Positions 9,298 to 20,396 are shown, counted from the stretch's first letter. The stretch is 64,000 bases of DNA from Polaromonas sp. (GCF_013817205.1 NZ_JACDDD010000001.1:1-64000); one strand, 5' to 3'. Notes: generated by a model not told the origin, from the letters alone. Made by a program: numbers and translations.

Positions 9298-11181
9298 TCA
9301 GCCTGCCTGGAGGAAGCGTTGCTCCTCTTGCAGCCGGAGCACGCGGCGCTGGACCTTGCCGGTGGTGGTCATGGGCAGTGCGGCTATGAACTCGATCTCC
9401 TTGGGGTATTCGTAAGGCGCCAGCAGTCCCCGCACATGGTTTTGCAGTTCTGCTACCAGTTCAGCATCAAATTGGCCCTCAGCCCCCGTCCGACGGGCGC
9501 GGGCAGCTATGAAATCAGGAGCAAGCACAACATAGGCCTTGACCAGCGCGCCGCGCTCCCGGTCCGGCTTGGGCACCACTGCGGCGTTCGCCACCGCCAG
9601 GTGTTTGACGAGGCAATTCTCGATCTCGCCGGGGCCGATGCGGTAGCCGGCGGCCTTGAACACGTCGTCGGCACGCCCCTGGTACCAGAGATAGCCATCG
9701 GCGTCGCGCGTGGCGAGGTCGCCGGTGCGGCACCAGTCACCGGTGAATTTGGCCTGTGTCGCCGCCTCCTTCTTCCAGTAGCCCAAAAAGAAAATCGGGT
9801 CGGCATGGCGATGGATGTCAAAGCGGTTGACGGCCACATCGCCAGCCACACCGACGGCGCATTCATTGCCCTCGTCGTTTATCACCGCCACCCTGTGCCC
9901 AGGGTAGCCCTTGCCCATGCTGCCGGGCCGTGCTGGCCACAGTGCAGAACAGTTGCCGACGATGTAGTTGATTTCGGTCTGGCCGAACATCTCATTGACA
10001 AGCACACCGAGCTCGTCGCGGCAGTAAGCAAACACCGCGTCGCCCACCGCCTCGCCGGCGCTCATCATGGCCCGCAACTTCAGTTTGAAGTGCTTTCGCG
10101 GCTGCGGGTAGGCCTTCATCATGGCTTTGAGCGCTGTCGGAAACAAAAAGGTGTGGGTCACGCCCTGTTGCTGCATCAGGCTGAAGGCCAGCTCCGGGCT
10201 AAAGCGGCCGTTGAAAGCCACAATCGGCCGACCGAAGTACAGCGTCGGCAGCAGCGCATCCATCAGGCCGCCCGTCCAGGCCCAGTCCGCCGGTGACCAG
10301 AAAACGCTTTGCGTTTCTGGCTCCGGCAGACTGGGCTTTGCCCCTTTCAGGCTCGCCCCCACCCGACCCCTCCCCCGGCCGGGGGAGGGCATCCCGACTT
10401 CGCTCCCCCGCGCGGGGGAGGGGGTCGGTACACCACCGTCAGTGGGGAAACCAAACCAGTTCTGGCTGCAGACAAACCCGGGCAGGTTGCCGATCAGCGC
10501 ACGGTGCGCCAGCAATGCGCCCTTGGGCGGGCCGGTGGTGCCGCTGGTGTAGATCAATATGGCTGCGTCGTCGGCTTTGGTTTTGACGGCGGTGAATGCG
10601 CGCTGCTGCGCGGCCACCGCAGCCTCGTAATCCACGTCGCCCTGCCCCGCAGCCGCGCCGGCGGCGATCACCGTGCGCAGGGCCGGGCAGCGGCTGCGCA
10701 CGACCTGGATGTTGTCCATGGAGCTTTCGTCGCAGATGGCCAGCACCGCGTCGCTGTCCTGCAGGCGATATTCCAGCGCCTCGGGTCCGAACAGCATGGA
10801 CAGCGGCATGGCCACTGCGCCCATCTGAAACACCGCCATGTAGGCCACCGCAGTTTCAAAACGCTGCGGCATCACGATGGCAACCCGGTCACCGCGTTTG
10901 ACGCCGAGTTCCACCAGCACATGGCTGAGCGCATCGGCTGCCGCCTGCAGCTGGAAATAGGTATAAAAAATACCCTCAGCCCCCGACTGGTGGGCGCGGA
11001 TAGCTATTCTTTTTGTAGCATCCGGCATCTCTGCCCAGCGTCGTGAGCAAACGCCGGCAATGTTGAAGTATTCATCGACCTGCCACCGAAAGCCGGCGTG
11101 CAGGGCGTCGTAAAGATCGGGGGGCTTGGCGGTCGCGTTGTCCCTGCCTTTACTCGTAGGCGGTGCAAGTCTCTTTATCAT
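9298..11181 (-). CDS. AMP-binding acyl-CoA synthetase containing three in-frame repeat insertions
   Basis: LIYTSGTTGPPKGALL, FWSPADWAWTGG, GQTEINY; insertions at 9468-9524, 10315-10455 and 10965-11020. Confidence 0.9.
   Translation of the reverse strand: MIKRLAPPTSKGRDNATAKPPDLYDALHAGFRWQVDEYFNIAGVCSRRWAEMPDATKRIAIRAHQSGAEGIFYTYFQLQAAADALSHVLVELGVKRGDRVAIVMPQRFETAVAYMAVFQMGAVAMPLSMLFGPEALEYRLQDSDAVLAICDESSMDNIQVVRSRCPALRTVIAAGAAAGQGDVDYEAAVAAQQRAFTAVKTKADDAAILIYTSGTTGPPKGALLAHRALIGNLPGFVCSQNWFGFPTDGGVPTPSPARGSEVGMPSPGRGRGRVGASLKGAKPSLPEPETQSVFWSPADWAWTGGLMDALLPTLYFGRPIVAFNGRFSPELAFSLMQQQGVTHTFLFPTALKAMMKAYPQPRKHFKLKLRAMMSAGEAVGDAVFAYCRDELGVLVNEMFGQTEINYIVGNCSALWPARPGSMGKGYPGHRVAVINDEGNECAVGVAGDVAVNRFDIHRHADPIFFLGYWKKEAATQAKFTGDWCRTGDLATRDADGYLWYQGRADDVFKAAGYRIGPGEIENCLVKHLAVANAAVVPKPDRERGALVKAYVVLAPDFIAARARRTGAEGQFDAELVAELQNHVRGLLAPYEYPKEIEFIAALPMTTTGKVQRRVLRLQEEQRFLQAG
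9468..9524 (-). repeat. R2 interspersed repeat, in frame in acyl-CoA synthetase
   Basis: Minus strand TTGCTCCTGATTTCATAGCTGCCCGCGCCCGTCGGACGGGGGCTGAGGGCCAATTTG, read as ..IAARARRTGAEGQF. Confidence 0.85.
10315..10455 (-). repeat. GC-rich double-hairpin repeat, in frame in acyl-CoA synthetase
   Basis: CCCTCCCCCGGCCGGGGGAGGG and CTCCCCCGCGCGGGGGAG palindromes; adds about 45 aa between SQNW and SVFWSPADW. Confidence 0.85.
10965..11020 (-). repeat. R2 interspersed repeat, in frame in acyl-CoA synthetase
   Basis: Minus strand TGCTACAAAAAGAATAGCTATCCGCGCCCACCAGTCGGGGGCTGAGGGTATTTTTT, read as ATKRIAIRAHQSGAEGIF. Confidence 0.85.
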
Positions 11182-11188
11182 CACTCCA

Positions 11189-12214
11189 ATGTACAAAGAA
11201 AAACGCATCTCCCGCAGCGAGTTAGTCCCTATACGTGGTATCACCTACCGCGTCCGCATCTGGCAGTCCCCGCAGACTGACGCCTCGGCCGCTAGCGCCG
11301 GGCCGCCCCAAGCAAGGCCAGCCCCCTCGGGGGGCAGTGAACCACACGCAGTGGGGAACGTGGGGGTACCACTTGTACTGGTACACGGCTGGATGGATGT
11401 CTCCGCGTCTTACCAGTTTGTGGTGGATGCCCTGTCTGACGCGTTTGTCCAGGGCCGCAGCATCATCGCGCCTGACTGGCGTGGCTATGGCCAGACCGGA
11501 ACAGGGGGGGCAGACAACTTTTGGTTTCCGGACTATTTGGCCGACCTCGATTTCCTGCTGGACCACTACGCCGGCGACCACCCGGTGGACCTGGTTGGCC
11601 ACAGCATGGGCGGCAATGTCGCCATGCTCTACGCCGGCGTGCGACCGGCCCGCATTCGCAAGCTGATTAACCTGGAGGGTTTCGGCATGCCTGCCACCCG
11701 CGCCAGCCAGGCACCGGGACGTTTTGCCAAATGGATGGACGAGCTCAAGAGCCTGCACAAGGGCGAGATGGCGCTCAAGCCCTACAAGGACGCCGATGGC
11801 GTGGCCCGCCGGCTGATGCGCACCAACCCCCGCCTGAGCCAGGACAAGGCCGACTGGCTGGCCCGGCACTGGGCTGCCCCCGACGCCCAGGGCCAGTGGA
11901 ACATTCTGGGCGACGCGGCCCACAAGATCACCAACGCGCAGCTTTACCGCGTCGACGAGGTGCTGGAAATCTACCGCAACATCAGCGCGCCCACGCTGGC
12001 CATCGAGGCCTCGGACGACTCCCTGGGCAAATGGTGGCAAGGCAAATACACACTGGCCGAATACCACGAGCGCCTGAAATCCGTGCCACAAATCAGCACC
12101 GCCGTCATTCAGGACGCCGGCCACATGCTGCACCATGACCAGCCCGCGCAGCTCGCACAGCTGATCGGGGACTTTCTGGGCCAGGAATCTGCGCCGCAGC
12201 CCTCGCCCACGTAG
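11189..12214 (+). CDS. Alpha/beta hydrolase with in-frame R1 insertion near the N-terminus
   Basis: LVHGWMDVS, LVGHSMGGNVAMLYAG nucleophile elbow, DAGHMLHHDQP; AGPPQARPAPSGGSEPHAVGNVGV insertion. Confidence 0.9.
   Translation: MYKEKRISRSELVPIRGITYRVRIWQSPQTDASAASAGPPQARPAPSGGSEPHAVGNVGVPLVLVHGWMDVSASYQFVVDALSDAFVQGRSIIAPDWRGYGQTGTGGADNFWFPDYLADLDFLLDHYAGDHPVDLVGHSMGGNVAMLYAGVRPARIRKLINLEGFGMPATRASQAPGRFAKWMDELKSLHKGEMALKPYKDADGVARRLMRTNPRLSQDKADWLARHWAAPDAQGQWNILGDAAHKITNAQLYRVDEVLEIYRNISAPTLAIEASDDSLGKWWQGKYTLAEYHERLKSVPQISTAVIQDAGHMLHHDQPAQLAQLIGDFLGQESAPQPSPT
11297..11370 (+). repeat. R1 interspersed repeat, in frame in alpha/beta hydrolase
   Basis: GCCGGGCCGCCCCAAGCAAGGCCAGCCCCCTCGGGGGGCAGTGAACCACACGCAGTGGGGAACGTGGGGGTA. 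Confidence 0.85.
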
Positions 12215-12303
12215 CCCCTGGGGCAGCTTGACCCCAAGTAGCACGCTGGCCGAGCGGTCTTTGTAGGACAATCAGGATTTTGCGCATGGCGCGGGGAAAA
12301 TCC

Positions 12304-15300
12304 ATGACCGCACCCAGCGTCATCAACGAAGAAAACTATCGTCGCATCCTGACGCGCAACGTCGGCCTGCCGCTGGGCGTTGGCACGCTGAGTGCCGTCG
12401 TTTTCGTCGCTCTGATCTTTTACCTGTTGTCCGTTCTGGGCGGTGTCGAGCGGGCAGAGCGCGCCATCAGCAGCGCCAACCAGATCGCCAAACTGGGCGC
12501 CAATATGGAAGCCAGCATGTATGGCTTCCTGGTTACCGGCGAAGAGCCCCTGCTCCAGCCGTTCGAGATCGGCAAGCCGCGCATCGCCGCTGAAACCGCC
12601 ACGCTGTCCGGGCTGGTCAGGGACAACCAGGATCAGGTCAGCCGGCTCCGGCGCATTGCAGCCCTGCAGACGCAATGGAACGAGTTTGCGCAAAGCATTG
12701 TGGATCTGCGGCGCAAGGACCTCGACTACCAGGCGCCCGTGCGCTCGGCCGGCGGCAAAAGCCTGACGGACGAGATCCGGCGTGAATTCGCAGAATTCAT
12801 CAGCATTGAAGAGCGCCTGCTGCAGGAGCGCAACGCGCAGGCACGCAACAACACCGCCTGGGGCATGGCTGCCTACTTGCTCTTCAGCCTGGGGCTGAGC
12901 GGGCTGCTGGCATTACTTGGGCACCGCGAGTTGCAGCGTCTGTCGGACTCCTACGGCGAGGCGGAACACAAACAAGCCGCAACGGCGCTGCTTCTGGAGC
13001 AGCAGCTCTGGCTGCGCACCGGGCAAAGGCAACTGGGCGAACAAACCCAGGGACAACACGCACTGGCGTCGCTGGGGCGCAAGATGCTGGAGTTTCTGGC
13101 GCGTTATCTCGATGTGGCCGTCGCCGCTCTTTATGTGCGCCAGGAAAACGGCGAGCTGCAGCGCGTGGCAGCCTACGGCCAGACCCATGACGGCGGCGAA
13201 GCGGGGCAAACAGATCGCACCGGCGAGGGCCTGGTCAGCCAGGCCGCGCTTGAAAACCGGATCCTCCAGCTTGACGATCTGCCGGCCAGCTACCTCAAGG
13301 TCAGCTCCGGCCTGGGCCAGGGCTCTGCCCGCCATGTGCTGGTGATCCCGGTGCACAACGACGGGGTTGTCAATGGCGTGGTCGAACTCGGATTCCTGCG
13401 TGCGCTGGCCCCGCGCGACCTGGAATTTGTCGCCCTGATCGCCAGCAACATCGGCAACTCCATCCACGCGGCGCTTTACCGCCGTCGCCTGGAAGATGTG
13501 CTCAGCCAGTCGCAGGAGCTCAATGAGGAGCTTCAGGTCCAGCAGGAAGAGCTGCGCACCACCAATGAAGAACTCGAAGAGCAGTCCCGTGTGCTCAAGG
13601 AGTACCAGGTCACGCTGGAGAACCAGCAGGCCGAGCTTGAGCAGAACAACGAACAATTGTCGGAAGTGGCCCTGTCGCTGGACCACAAAAACGCAGCACT
13701 CAACCAGGCCCAGACCCTGCTCGAGGAGCGCGCCGCTGAATTGAGCCGCGCCAGCCGCTACAAGTCAGAATTCCTGGCTAACATGTCACACGAGTTGCGC
13801 ACGCCGCTGAACAGTTCGCTGATTCTTGCCAAGCTGCTGGCCGACAACCCCAAGGGCAACCTCAGCCAGGAAGAAGTCCGCTTTGCACAGTCGATTTATT
13901 CGGCAGGCAACGACCTGCTCAGCCTGATCAACGACATCCTCGACATTTCCAAGGTCGAAGCCGGCAAGCTCGAGCTGTCGCCGGAGGACGTGGCGGTGAC
14001 CAAGCTGGTGGACTCGCTGAAAAACACCTTTGAACCGCTGGCCAATCAGAAGAAGCTGGCCCTCACCATCCGCATCGAACCAGGGGCCCCGGCGACGCTG
14101 AAAACCGATCGCCAGCGTATTGAGCAGGTCCTGAAAAACCTGCTCTCCAACGCCATCAAGTTCACCGACGCCGGGGAAGTCAGCCTGCGCGTCGCGCTGC
14201 ACCAACAGGGCATCGTTGCCTTCTCGGTGCGCGATTCCGGCATCGGCATACGCCCCGACCAGCAGCAGCTCATTTTTGACGCCTTCCGTCAGGCCGATGG
14301 CACAACCAGCAGGCGTTATGGCGGCACCGGGCTGGGCCTGTCGATCTCACGCGATTTGACCACCCTGCTGGGCGGCTCGCTCTCGGTAGACAGCAGACAG
14401 GGAGGGGGCAGCACCTTCACCCTGCTGCTGCCCTGCGAATGGAACCCGGCATCGGCTCCCCAGGTCCTGAAGCCCGCCCGCCGGGCGCCCGCGCGACCCC
14501 GCAACACGGCGCCAGTTCCGGAGTCCGCCCCTTTGCGTGGGCCGGTGCCTGCCGCGGCTTTTGCCGATGACAGGCATTTACCGCCCGGCGGCCGCCTGGC
14601 GCTGGTGATCGAAGACGATGTCATTTTTGCGCAAATCCTCTACGACCTGGCGCGCGAGATGAACTACCACTGCCTGGTGGCCCATCGCGCCGAAGACGGT
14701 TTTGCGCTGGCCATGCAGTTCATTCCGCATGCCATCCTGCTCGACATGGGGCTGCCGGATCGTCCGGGCCTGTCGGTGCTGCAGCGACTCAAGGAAAACC
14801 CGAAAACGCGGCACATCCCGGTACATGTGGTGTCGGGTGAAGACCTGACCGAGGAAGCCCTGCAGATGGGCGCCATCGGGTATGCGCTCAAACCCACCAC
14901 GCGCGAGCAGCTCAAGGACGTGTTCCAGAAGCTTGGCGACAAACTGGCCCAGAAAATCAAGCGCGTGCTGCTGGTCGAAGGCGATGCCTTGCAGCGTGAC
15001 AGTGTGGTGCAACTGATTGGTGACGGTGACATCGAGATCACCGCAGTGGCAACCGGCGGTGAGGCGCTCGAGCTGCTCACTCGCACCATGTTCGACTGCA
15101 TGATCATGGACCTGAACTTTTCCGACATGCAGGGCCATGAGCTGCTCCAGCGCATGTCGGCCGAGGAACTTTCTTCTTCACCGCCCGTCATCGTCTACAC
15201 CGGACGCGAGATGACCCGCCAGGAAGAGGCCGAGCTGCTGAAGTATTCGCGCGCCATCATCATGAGGGGCGCGCGTTCGCCCGAACGGCTGCTAGACGAA

Positions 15301-15774
15301 GTCACCCTCTTTCTGCACAAGGTCGAATCGGAGCTGTCGGCGGACCGCCAGATCATGCTTCAGAACATGCGCAGCCGCGATGCCGCCTTTGACGGCCGCA
15401 AGGTGCTGGTAGTGGACGACGATGCGCGCAACATCTTCGCCCTGACCAGCGCCCTGGAACAAAAGGGCATGCGGGTCGAGGTCGGTCGCAACGGCTTTGA
15501 AGCCATCAGCAAGCTCGACGAAATCGCAGACATTGACCTGGTGCTGATGGACATCATGATGCCGGGCATGGACGGGCTGGAGGCGACGCGGCGCATCCGC
15601 AAGGATGCACGTTTCAAGAAACTGCCCATCATTGCCGTCACCGCCAAGGCCATGAAGGACGACCAGGAGCAATGTCTGAAGGCCGGCACCAGTGACTACC
15701 TCGCCAAGCCGATTGACCTGGACCGGTTGTTTTCCCTGCTTCGCGTGTGGATGCCGGTCACGGATCGCAGCTGA
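12304..15774 (+). CDS. Hybrid sensor histidine kinase (CHASE3-like, GAF, HisKA, HATPase, three REC domains)
   Basis: [29 protein letters not shown], three receiver-like regions ([25 protein letters not shown]). Confidence 0.9.
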   Translation: MTAPSVINEENYRRILTRNVGLPLGVGTLSAVVFVALIFYLLSVLGGVERAERAISSANQIAKLGANMEASMYGFLVTGEEPLLQPFEIGKPRIAAETATLSGLVRDNQDQVSRLRRIAALQTQWNEFAQSIVDLRRKDLDYQAPVRSAGGKSLTDEIRREFAEFISIEERLLQERNAQARNNTAWGMAAYLLFSLGLSGLLALLGHRELQRLSDSYGEAEHKQAATALLLEQQLWLRTGQRQLGEQTQGQHALASLGRKMLEFLARYLDVAVAALYVRQENGELQRVAAYGQTHDGGEAGQTDRTGEGLVSQAALENRILQLDDLPASYLKVSSGLGQGSARHVLVIPVHNDGVVNGVVELGFLRALAPRDLEFVALIASNIGNSIHAALYRRRLEDVLSQSQELNEELQVQQEELRTTNEELEEQSRVLKEYQVTLENQQAELEQNNEQLSEVALSLDHKNAALNQAQTLLEERAAELSRASRYKSEFLANMSHELRTPLNSSLILAKLLADNPKGNLSQEEVRFAQSIYSAGNDLLSLINDILDISKVEAGKLELSPEDVAVTKLVDSLKNTFEPLANQKKLALTIRIEPGAPATLKTDRQRIEQVLKNLLSNAIKFTDAGEVSLRVALHQQGIVAFSVRDSGIGIRPDQQQLIFDAFRQADGTTSRRYGGTGLGLSISRDLTTLLGGSLSVDSRQGGGSTFTLLLPCEWNPASAPQVLKPARRAPARPRNTAPVPESAPLRGPVPAAAFADDRHLPPGGRLALVIEDDVIFAQILYDLAREMNYHCLVAHRAEDGFALAMQFIPHAILLDMGLPDRPGLSVLQRLKENPKTRHIPVHVVSGEDLTEEALQMGAIGYALKPTTREQLKDVFQKLGDKLAQKIKRVLLVEGDALQRDSVVQLIGDGDIEITAVATGGEALELLTRTMFDCMIMDLNFSDMQGHELLQRMSAEELSSSPPVIVYTGREMTRQEEAELLKYSRAIIMRGARSPERLLDEVTLFLHKVESELSADRQIMLQNMRSRDAAFDGRKVLVVDDDARNIFALTSALEQKGMRVEVGRNGFEAISKLDEIADIDLVLMDIMMPGMDGLEATRRIRKDARFKKLPIIAVTAKAMKDDQEQCLKAGTSDYLAKPIDLDRLFSLLRVWMPVTDRS

Positions 15775-16655
15775 TGCCCAAAAAAACCGAGCTCCACGCA
15801 GCAGCGACCGGACGCGCCCCGGGCAGGGATACTGCCGAGGACCATGCAGAAGCTGACTTGCACCTTTTGACGCAGGCCATCTACAGCCAGTACAGCTACG
15901 ACTTCCGCGACTACGCGGGTGCGTCCCAGAAAAGGCGGGTCATCAAGGCGCTCGCCCAGCTCGGTTACCCGACCATCCCGGCCCTGCAGGCAGCGGTTGC
16001 GCAAGACCCGGTTGTTTTCATGCAGTTGCTGCAGTACCTGACCATTCCCGTCAGCGAAATGTTTCGGGACCCCACATTTTTCCTGGCCCTGCGCCAGCAG
16101 GTCATGCCGGTGCTGCACACCTATCCCTCGCTGAAAATCTGGGTGGCCGGCTGCAGCACCGGTGAAGAGGTGTATTCACTGGCCATCCTGCTCAGGGAAG
16201 AAGGTCTGCTGGACCGCTCCCTCATTTATGCAACGGACATCAACCCCAAGTCGCTGGCCAAAGCGCGCAAGGGCATTTTTTCGCTGTCCAGTATCCAGGG
16301 CCACACTGCCAACTACCACGCCGCCGGCGGCCGGCAGGTGTTTTCCGACTACTACACAGCCGCTTACGAAGCTGCCGTTTTCGACAAGTCCCTGCGTGAC
16401 AACGTGACCTTTGCCGATCACAGCCTGGCCACGGACAGCGTGTTTTCAGAAATCCAGCTGGTGCTGTGCCGCAATGTGCTGATTTATTTCAACAAGAAGC
16501 TGCAGGACCGCGCGCTGGGCCTGTTTCACGAATCACTGAGCCTCCGCGGCTTCATGGGCCTGGGCAGCAAGGAAAGCATTGACTTCTCGTCCTATGCCAC
16601 GCGCTTTGAGCCACTGGACCGGCCCGAGCGGATTTTCCGCAAGCTGGAGGACTGA
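15774..16655 (+). CDS. CheR-type protein-glutamate O-methyltransferase
   Basis: IWVAGCSTGEEVYSLAILL, ATDINPKSLAKA, VLCRNVLIYFN; start overlaps upstream stop (TGATG). Confidence 0.93.
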   Translation: MPKKTELHAAATGRAPGRDTAEDHAEADLHLLTQAIYSQYSYDFRDYAGASQKRRVIKALAQLGYPTIPALQAAVAQDPVVFMQLLQYLTIPVSEMFRDPTFFLALRQQVMPVLHTYPSLKIWVAGCSTGEEVYSLAILLREEGLLDRSLIYATDINPKSLAKARKGIFSLSSIQGHTANYHAAGGRQVFSDYYTAAYEAAVFDKSLRDNVTFADHSLATDSVFSEIQLVLCRNVLIYFNKKLQDRALGLFHESLSLRGFMGLGSKESIDFSSYATRFEPLDRPERIFRKLED

Positions 16656-16663
16656 GCAGGCGC

Positions 16664-17269
16664 ATGGATATCCAGCAGGTCGCAGCAAGACATGCCGTCG
16701 AGGCCGTGGTGATTGGTGCCTCGGCCGGCGGAGTGCACGCGCTGCTGACCGTGCTGTCAGGGCTGCCGGCGCAGTTTTCGCTGCCCATCATTGCCGTGCT
16801 GCACCTGCCCAAAGAGCGCGACAGCCGGCTGGCGGACGTCTTCAACCAGAGGCTGGGCATGGTGGTGCGCGAGGCCGCCGACAAGGAAGCCATCGCGCCG
16901 TCCACCCTGTACTTCGCTGGCTCCGGCTACCACCTGTCGATCGAGGCCGACCGGACTTTTTCACTTAGTTGCGAAGAACCTGTCAACTATTCGCGGCCCT
17001 CGATCGATATATTGATGGATTCCGCTGCCGACGCCTACGGGCCCAGTCTTGCCGGGGTGCTCCTGACCGGCGCCAATTTTGACGGCGCGGCTGGCCTGGC
17101 CCGCATCAAGCAACGGGGCGGCCTGACTGCGGTACAGGACCCGGCCGAAGCCCAGGTCGCCACCATGCCGCAAGCAGCCATACGAAAACTCAAACCCAAC
17201 CTGATTCTCACGCTGGATGGCATCCGGCAATTGCTCATTCAACTTGACCACAACCATGCGAATACCTGA
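16664..17269 (+). CDS. CheB-type protein-glutamate methylesterase (no receiver domain)
   Basis: VVIGASAGGVHALLTVL, VLLTGANFDGAAGL. Confidence 0.93.
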   Translation: MDIQQVAARHAVEAVVIGASAGGVHALLTVLSGLPAQFSLPIIAVLHLPKERDSRLADVFNQRLGMVVREAADKEAIAPSTLYFAGSGYHLSIEADRTFSLSCEEPVNYSRPSIDILMDSAADAYGPSLAGVLLTGANFDGAAGLARIKQRGGLTAVQDPAEAQVATMPQAAIRKLKPNLILTLDGIRQLLIQLDHNHANT

Positions 17270-18476
17270 CACCGCCAAAGTCCTGATCGTTGACGACCTG
17301 CCCGACAACCTGCTGGCGCTCAACGCCCTGATTCGCCTGGAAGGCCGCGAAATCTTCCAGGCCAGCTCCGGCGAGGCAGCGCTGGACCTGCTGCTCGAGC
17401 ATGAGTTTGCGCTGGCCATCCTGGACGTGCAGATGCCCGGCATGAACGGCTTCGAGCTCGCCGAAATAATGCGCAGCACCGAAAAAACACGCAACATCCC
17501 CATCGTGTTTGTGACCGCTGCAGGCAAGGAATCGAACTACGCCTTCAAAGGCTACGAAACCGGCGCGGTGGACTTTCTGTACAAGCCGCTGGATACCGAA
17601 GCGGTCAGGAGCAAGGTCAATGTGTTTGTCGAACTCCATCTGCAGCGCAACGAAACGCGGCGCCAGGTACAGGCGCTCGAAATAAGCCGCGAGGAACAGG
17701 AAGTGCTGGTGCAGGAGTTGCAGGCCGCCGAGGCCGAGCTGAAGGTTGCCGTGCGCATGCGCGACGATTTCATGTCCATGGTGGCTCACGAACTGCGCAC
17801 ACCGCTCAACACCCTGTTTCTGGATGCGCAGTTACGCAAGATGCAGCTGGACCTCGGCAACACCGCCATGTTCGACGCGGCCTACCTGCAGAAAATGGTG
17901 GCACGCGACAAGCTGCAGGTGCAGAACATGGTGCGCCTGATCGACGACATGCTGGACGTCACCCGGCTGCGCAACAACCGCCTGTCAATACGCCCCAGCG
18001 ACGTCAACCTGCCGGTGCTGCTGGAGCGTGTGGTCGGCAATCTCGCCAACCAGGCCGCCTCGGCCGGCTGCGCCATCACGCTGCACGCCACGCAACCCGT
18101 CATCGGCTTCTGGGACGAGTTCCGTATCGAGCAGGTGCTCATCAACCTGCTGACCAACGCACTGCGTTACGGCAAGGGCCAACCCGTCGATGTGCGCATG
18201 ACACCGCTGCCCGACGGCGTGCGCATTGATGTTCGCGACGGCGGCTGCGGCATTTCGGTGGCTGACCAGAAGCGCATCTTCGGCCAGTTTGAACGCGCCA
18301 CTTCACGCGAAGGTGACCATACCGGCGGCCTCGGCCTGGGTCTGTACATCACCCGCCAGCTGGTGCATGCGCATGGCGGCAGCATCGAAGTGGCAAGCCA
18401 GCCCGACCACGGCTCGGTGTTCACCGTCCTGCTGCCGCTGCGGCCGCCCGTTGAGCCGGCGCTGGCTGCGGACTGA
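17256..18476 (+). CDS. Receiver domain plus histidine kinase hybrid
   Basis: [40 protein letters not shown]. Confidence 0.9.
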   Translation: MRIPDTAKVLIVDDLPDNLLALNALIRLEGREIFQASSGEAALDLLLEHEFALAILDVQMPGMNGFELAEIMRSTEKTRNIPIVFVTAAGKESNYAFKGYETGAVDFLYKPLDTEAVRSKVNVFVELHLQRNETRRQVQALEISREEQEVLVQELQAAEAELKVAVRMRDDFMSMVAHELRTPLNTLFLDAQLRKMQLDLGNTAMFDAAYLQKMVARDKLQVQNMVRLIDDMLDVTRLRNNRLSIRPSDVNLPVLLERVVGNLANQAASAGCAITLHATQPVIGFWDEFRIEQVLINLLTNALRYGKGQPVDVRMTPLPDGVRIDVRDGGCGISVADQKRIFGQFERATSREGDHTGGLGLGLYITRQLVHAHGGSIEVASQPDHGSVFTVLLPLRPPVEPALAAD

Positions 18477-18485
18477 CGGCTTGGC

Positions 18486-18775
18486 CACGCCGCCGGGCAT
18501 CGGCCTGCGGGCACCGGATGGGGTTCTGTATTTGAGCTCCCACCCGTCGGGCTGGGCCGTGGAGCGCAGGCAAAAAAAGCGGAACAGGGATCGCGATTGT
18601 TTGAGGTGAAGCCGAGTTCGAGCGAGACCCGCTTTTGGCGAGCACTGGCGGTTGCTCCCGCGCCAAGCGAAGCGGATGCAGACCATCGGCTCGGCTTTTT
18701 TTTGGGTTATTTTTCTTTCGGTGACGCAAAAGAAAAATTAGTTACCGCCGGGCACCCCCCTACTTGCTGGCAACT
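18486..18775. repeat. Long noncoding interspersed-repeat-like segment
   Basis: Contains TTTTCTTTCGGTGACGCAAAAGAAAAATTA and CTTGCTGGCAA, partly shared with 30340-30415; no supported CDS. Confidence 0.5.
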
Positions 18776-18903
18776 TCAGTGCATGGTCAACCCGCCACCG
18801 AGGCATAGACTTATTACTCCAAACGCACCCGCCTCCCCGCCAGTTACCATGTAGCCACAACAACATCACCACCGGCCGCCTGAGGCCGGAGAGGAAAAAT
18901 CTC

Positions 18904-20211
18904 ATGCATCGCATCGTCATCGTCGGAGGGGGCGCAGGCGGGCTGGCGCTGGCCACCCAGCTCGGCAAACGCCTGGGCAAAAAGGGGCTGGCCCAGATCA
19001 CGCTGGTCGACGCCGCCCGCACCCATGTGTGGAAGCCCCTGCTGCACCAGCTGGCGGCCGGCAGCTTTGACACCCATGCCGAGGAAATCGAATATCTTGC
19101 GCAGGCGCGCTGGAATCATTTCAAGTTCCGCCTGGGCCGGCTCGAAGGCCTGGACCGCGCCAGCAAAACCCTGCAACTCGCCGCCAGCCATGACGAGGCC
19201 GGACGCGAAATCACGCCGGCGCAGGAGCTGGGCTACGACACGCTGGTCATCGCCGTTGGCAGCCAGACCAACGACTTCGGCACCTTGGGCGCAGCCGAAC
19301 ACACCATCAAGCTGGACAGCCCGCAGGCTGCCAAACGTTTCAACGACCGGCTGATCAACGCCTGCATACGCGCGCAGACCGTTCCGCGTAGCGCAGGCAG
19401 CGGCCGCCTGACGGTGGCCATCGTCGGCGGCGGCGCCACCGGTGTGGAACTGGCGGCCGAACTGCATGCCTCGGCGCGTGTGCTGGCCAACTACGGCTTT
19501 GACCACATCCACCCGGAAAAAGACTTGCAGATCGTGCTGGTCGAGGCTGCGCCGCGCCTGCTGGCGCAACTGCCCCAGCGCCTGAGCGAATCAGCGCTGC
19601 GCGAGTTGCGCAAGCTGGCCATCGAGGTCCATACCAACGAGAAGGTCGTCGAGGTCACCGAAGGCAGCCTGAAGATGGCCAGCGGCAAGGTGATCTCGTC
19701 CAGCCTCACGGTCTGGGCCGCCGGCGTCAAGGCCGGCGACTTCCTGAAAACACTGGGCGGCGAGCAGGCACTGGAAACCAACCGGCTCAATCAGCTGGTC
19801 GTCAACGGCAACCTGCAGACCACCGACGCCAGCATCTTCGCCTTCGGCGACTGCGCCGCCTGCCAGCAACCCGACGGCACCTGGGTGCCGCCGCGTGCGC
19901 AGGCGGCCTACCAGCAGGCCATGTACCTGGTGAAGGCCTTGCCGCGCCTGCAGCGCGGCGAGCCGATGTCGCCGTTCGTCTTCAGAGACCAGGGCTCGCT
20001 GGTGTCGCTGTCCGAGTACTCCTCGGTCGGCAGCCTGATGGGCAGCCTCACCAAGGGCAGCTTTTTCATCGAAGGCCAGCTCGCCAAAGTGATGTACTGG
20101 GCGCTGCACAAGCAGCACCAGCTGGCGCTGGGCGGCTGGAAGAAAACCGCACTGATCACCCTGTCGGAAATGATTGACCGCACCTACCGCCCGCGCATCA
20201 AGTTGCACTGA
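18904..20211 (+). CDS. FAD-dependent oxidoreductase, type II NADH dehydrogenase-like
   Basis: VIVGGGAGGLALATQL, VAIVGGGATGVELAAEL, FAFGDCAAC. Confidence 0.92.
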   Translation: MHRIVIVGGGAGGLALATQLGKRLGKKGLAQITLVDAARTHVWKPLLHQLAAGSFDTHAEEIEYLAQARWNHFKFRLGRLEGLDRASKTLQLAASHDEAGREITPAQELGYDTLVIAVGSQTNDFGTLGAAEHTIKLDSPQAAKRFNDRLINACIRAQTVPRSAGSGRLTVAIVGGGATGVELAAELHASARVLANYGFDHIHPEKDLQIVLVEAAPRLLAQLPQRLSESALRELRKLAIEVHTNEKVVEVTEGSLKMASGKVISSSLTVWAAGVKAGDFLKTLGGEQALETNRLNQLVVNGNLQTTDASIFAFGDCAACQQPDGTWVPPRAQAAYQQAMYLVKALPRLQRGEPMSPFVFRDQGSLVSLSEYSSVGSLMGSLTKGSFFIEGQLAKVMYWALHKQHQLALGGWKKTALITLSEMIDRTYRPRIKLH

Positions 20212-20250
20212 TAATCAGCGGCATTCCCATCAACCCAACGGAGAAACACC

Positions 20251-20394
20251 ATGGCCAAAGGACAGACCCACAACAACAAGATGGTCAAGAAACCGAAAAA
20301 AGACACCTCGCCACCGAAAGCGGTGTCGCCCGACGCGGTGCGCCCGACCATCGTCACCCAAGTCCCCCTGCGCGGCAAACTGAAGAACAAGTAA
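20251..20394 (+). CDS. Small basic protein, 47 aa
   Basis: MAKGQTHNNKMVKKPKKDTSPPKAVSPDAVRPTIVTQVPLRGKLKNK, preceded by CGGAGAAACACC; below the ORF-track length cutoff. Confidence 0.65.
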   Translation: MAKGQTHNNKMVKKPKKDTSPPKAVSPDAVRPTIVTQVPLRGKLKNK

Positions 20395-20396
20395 AA

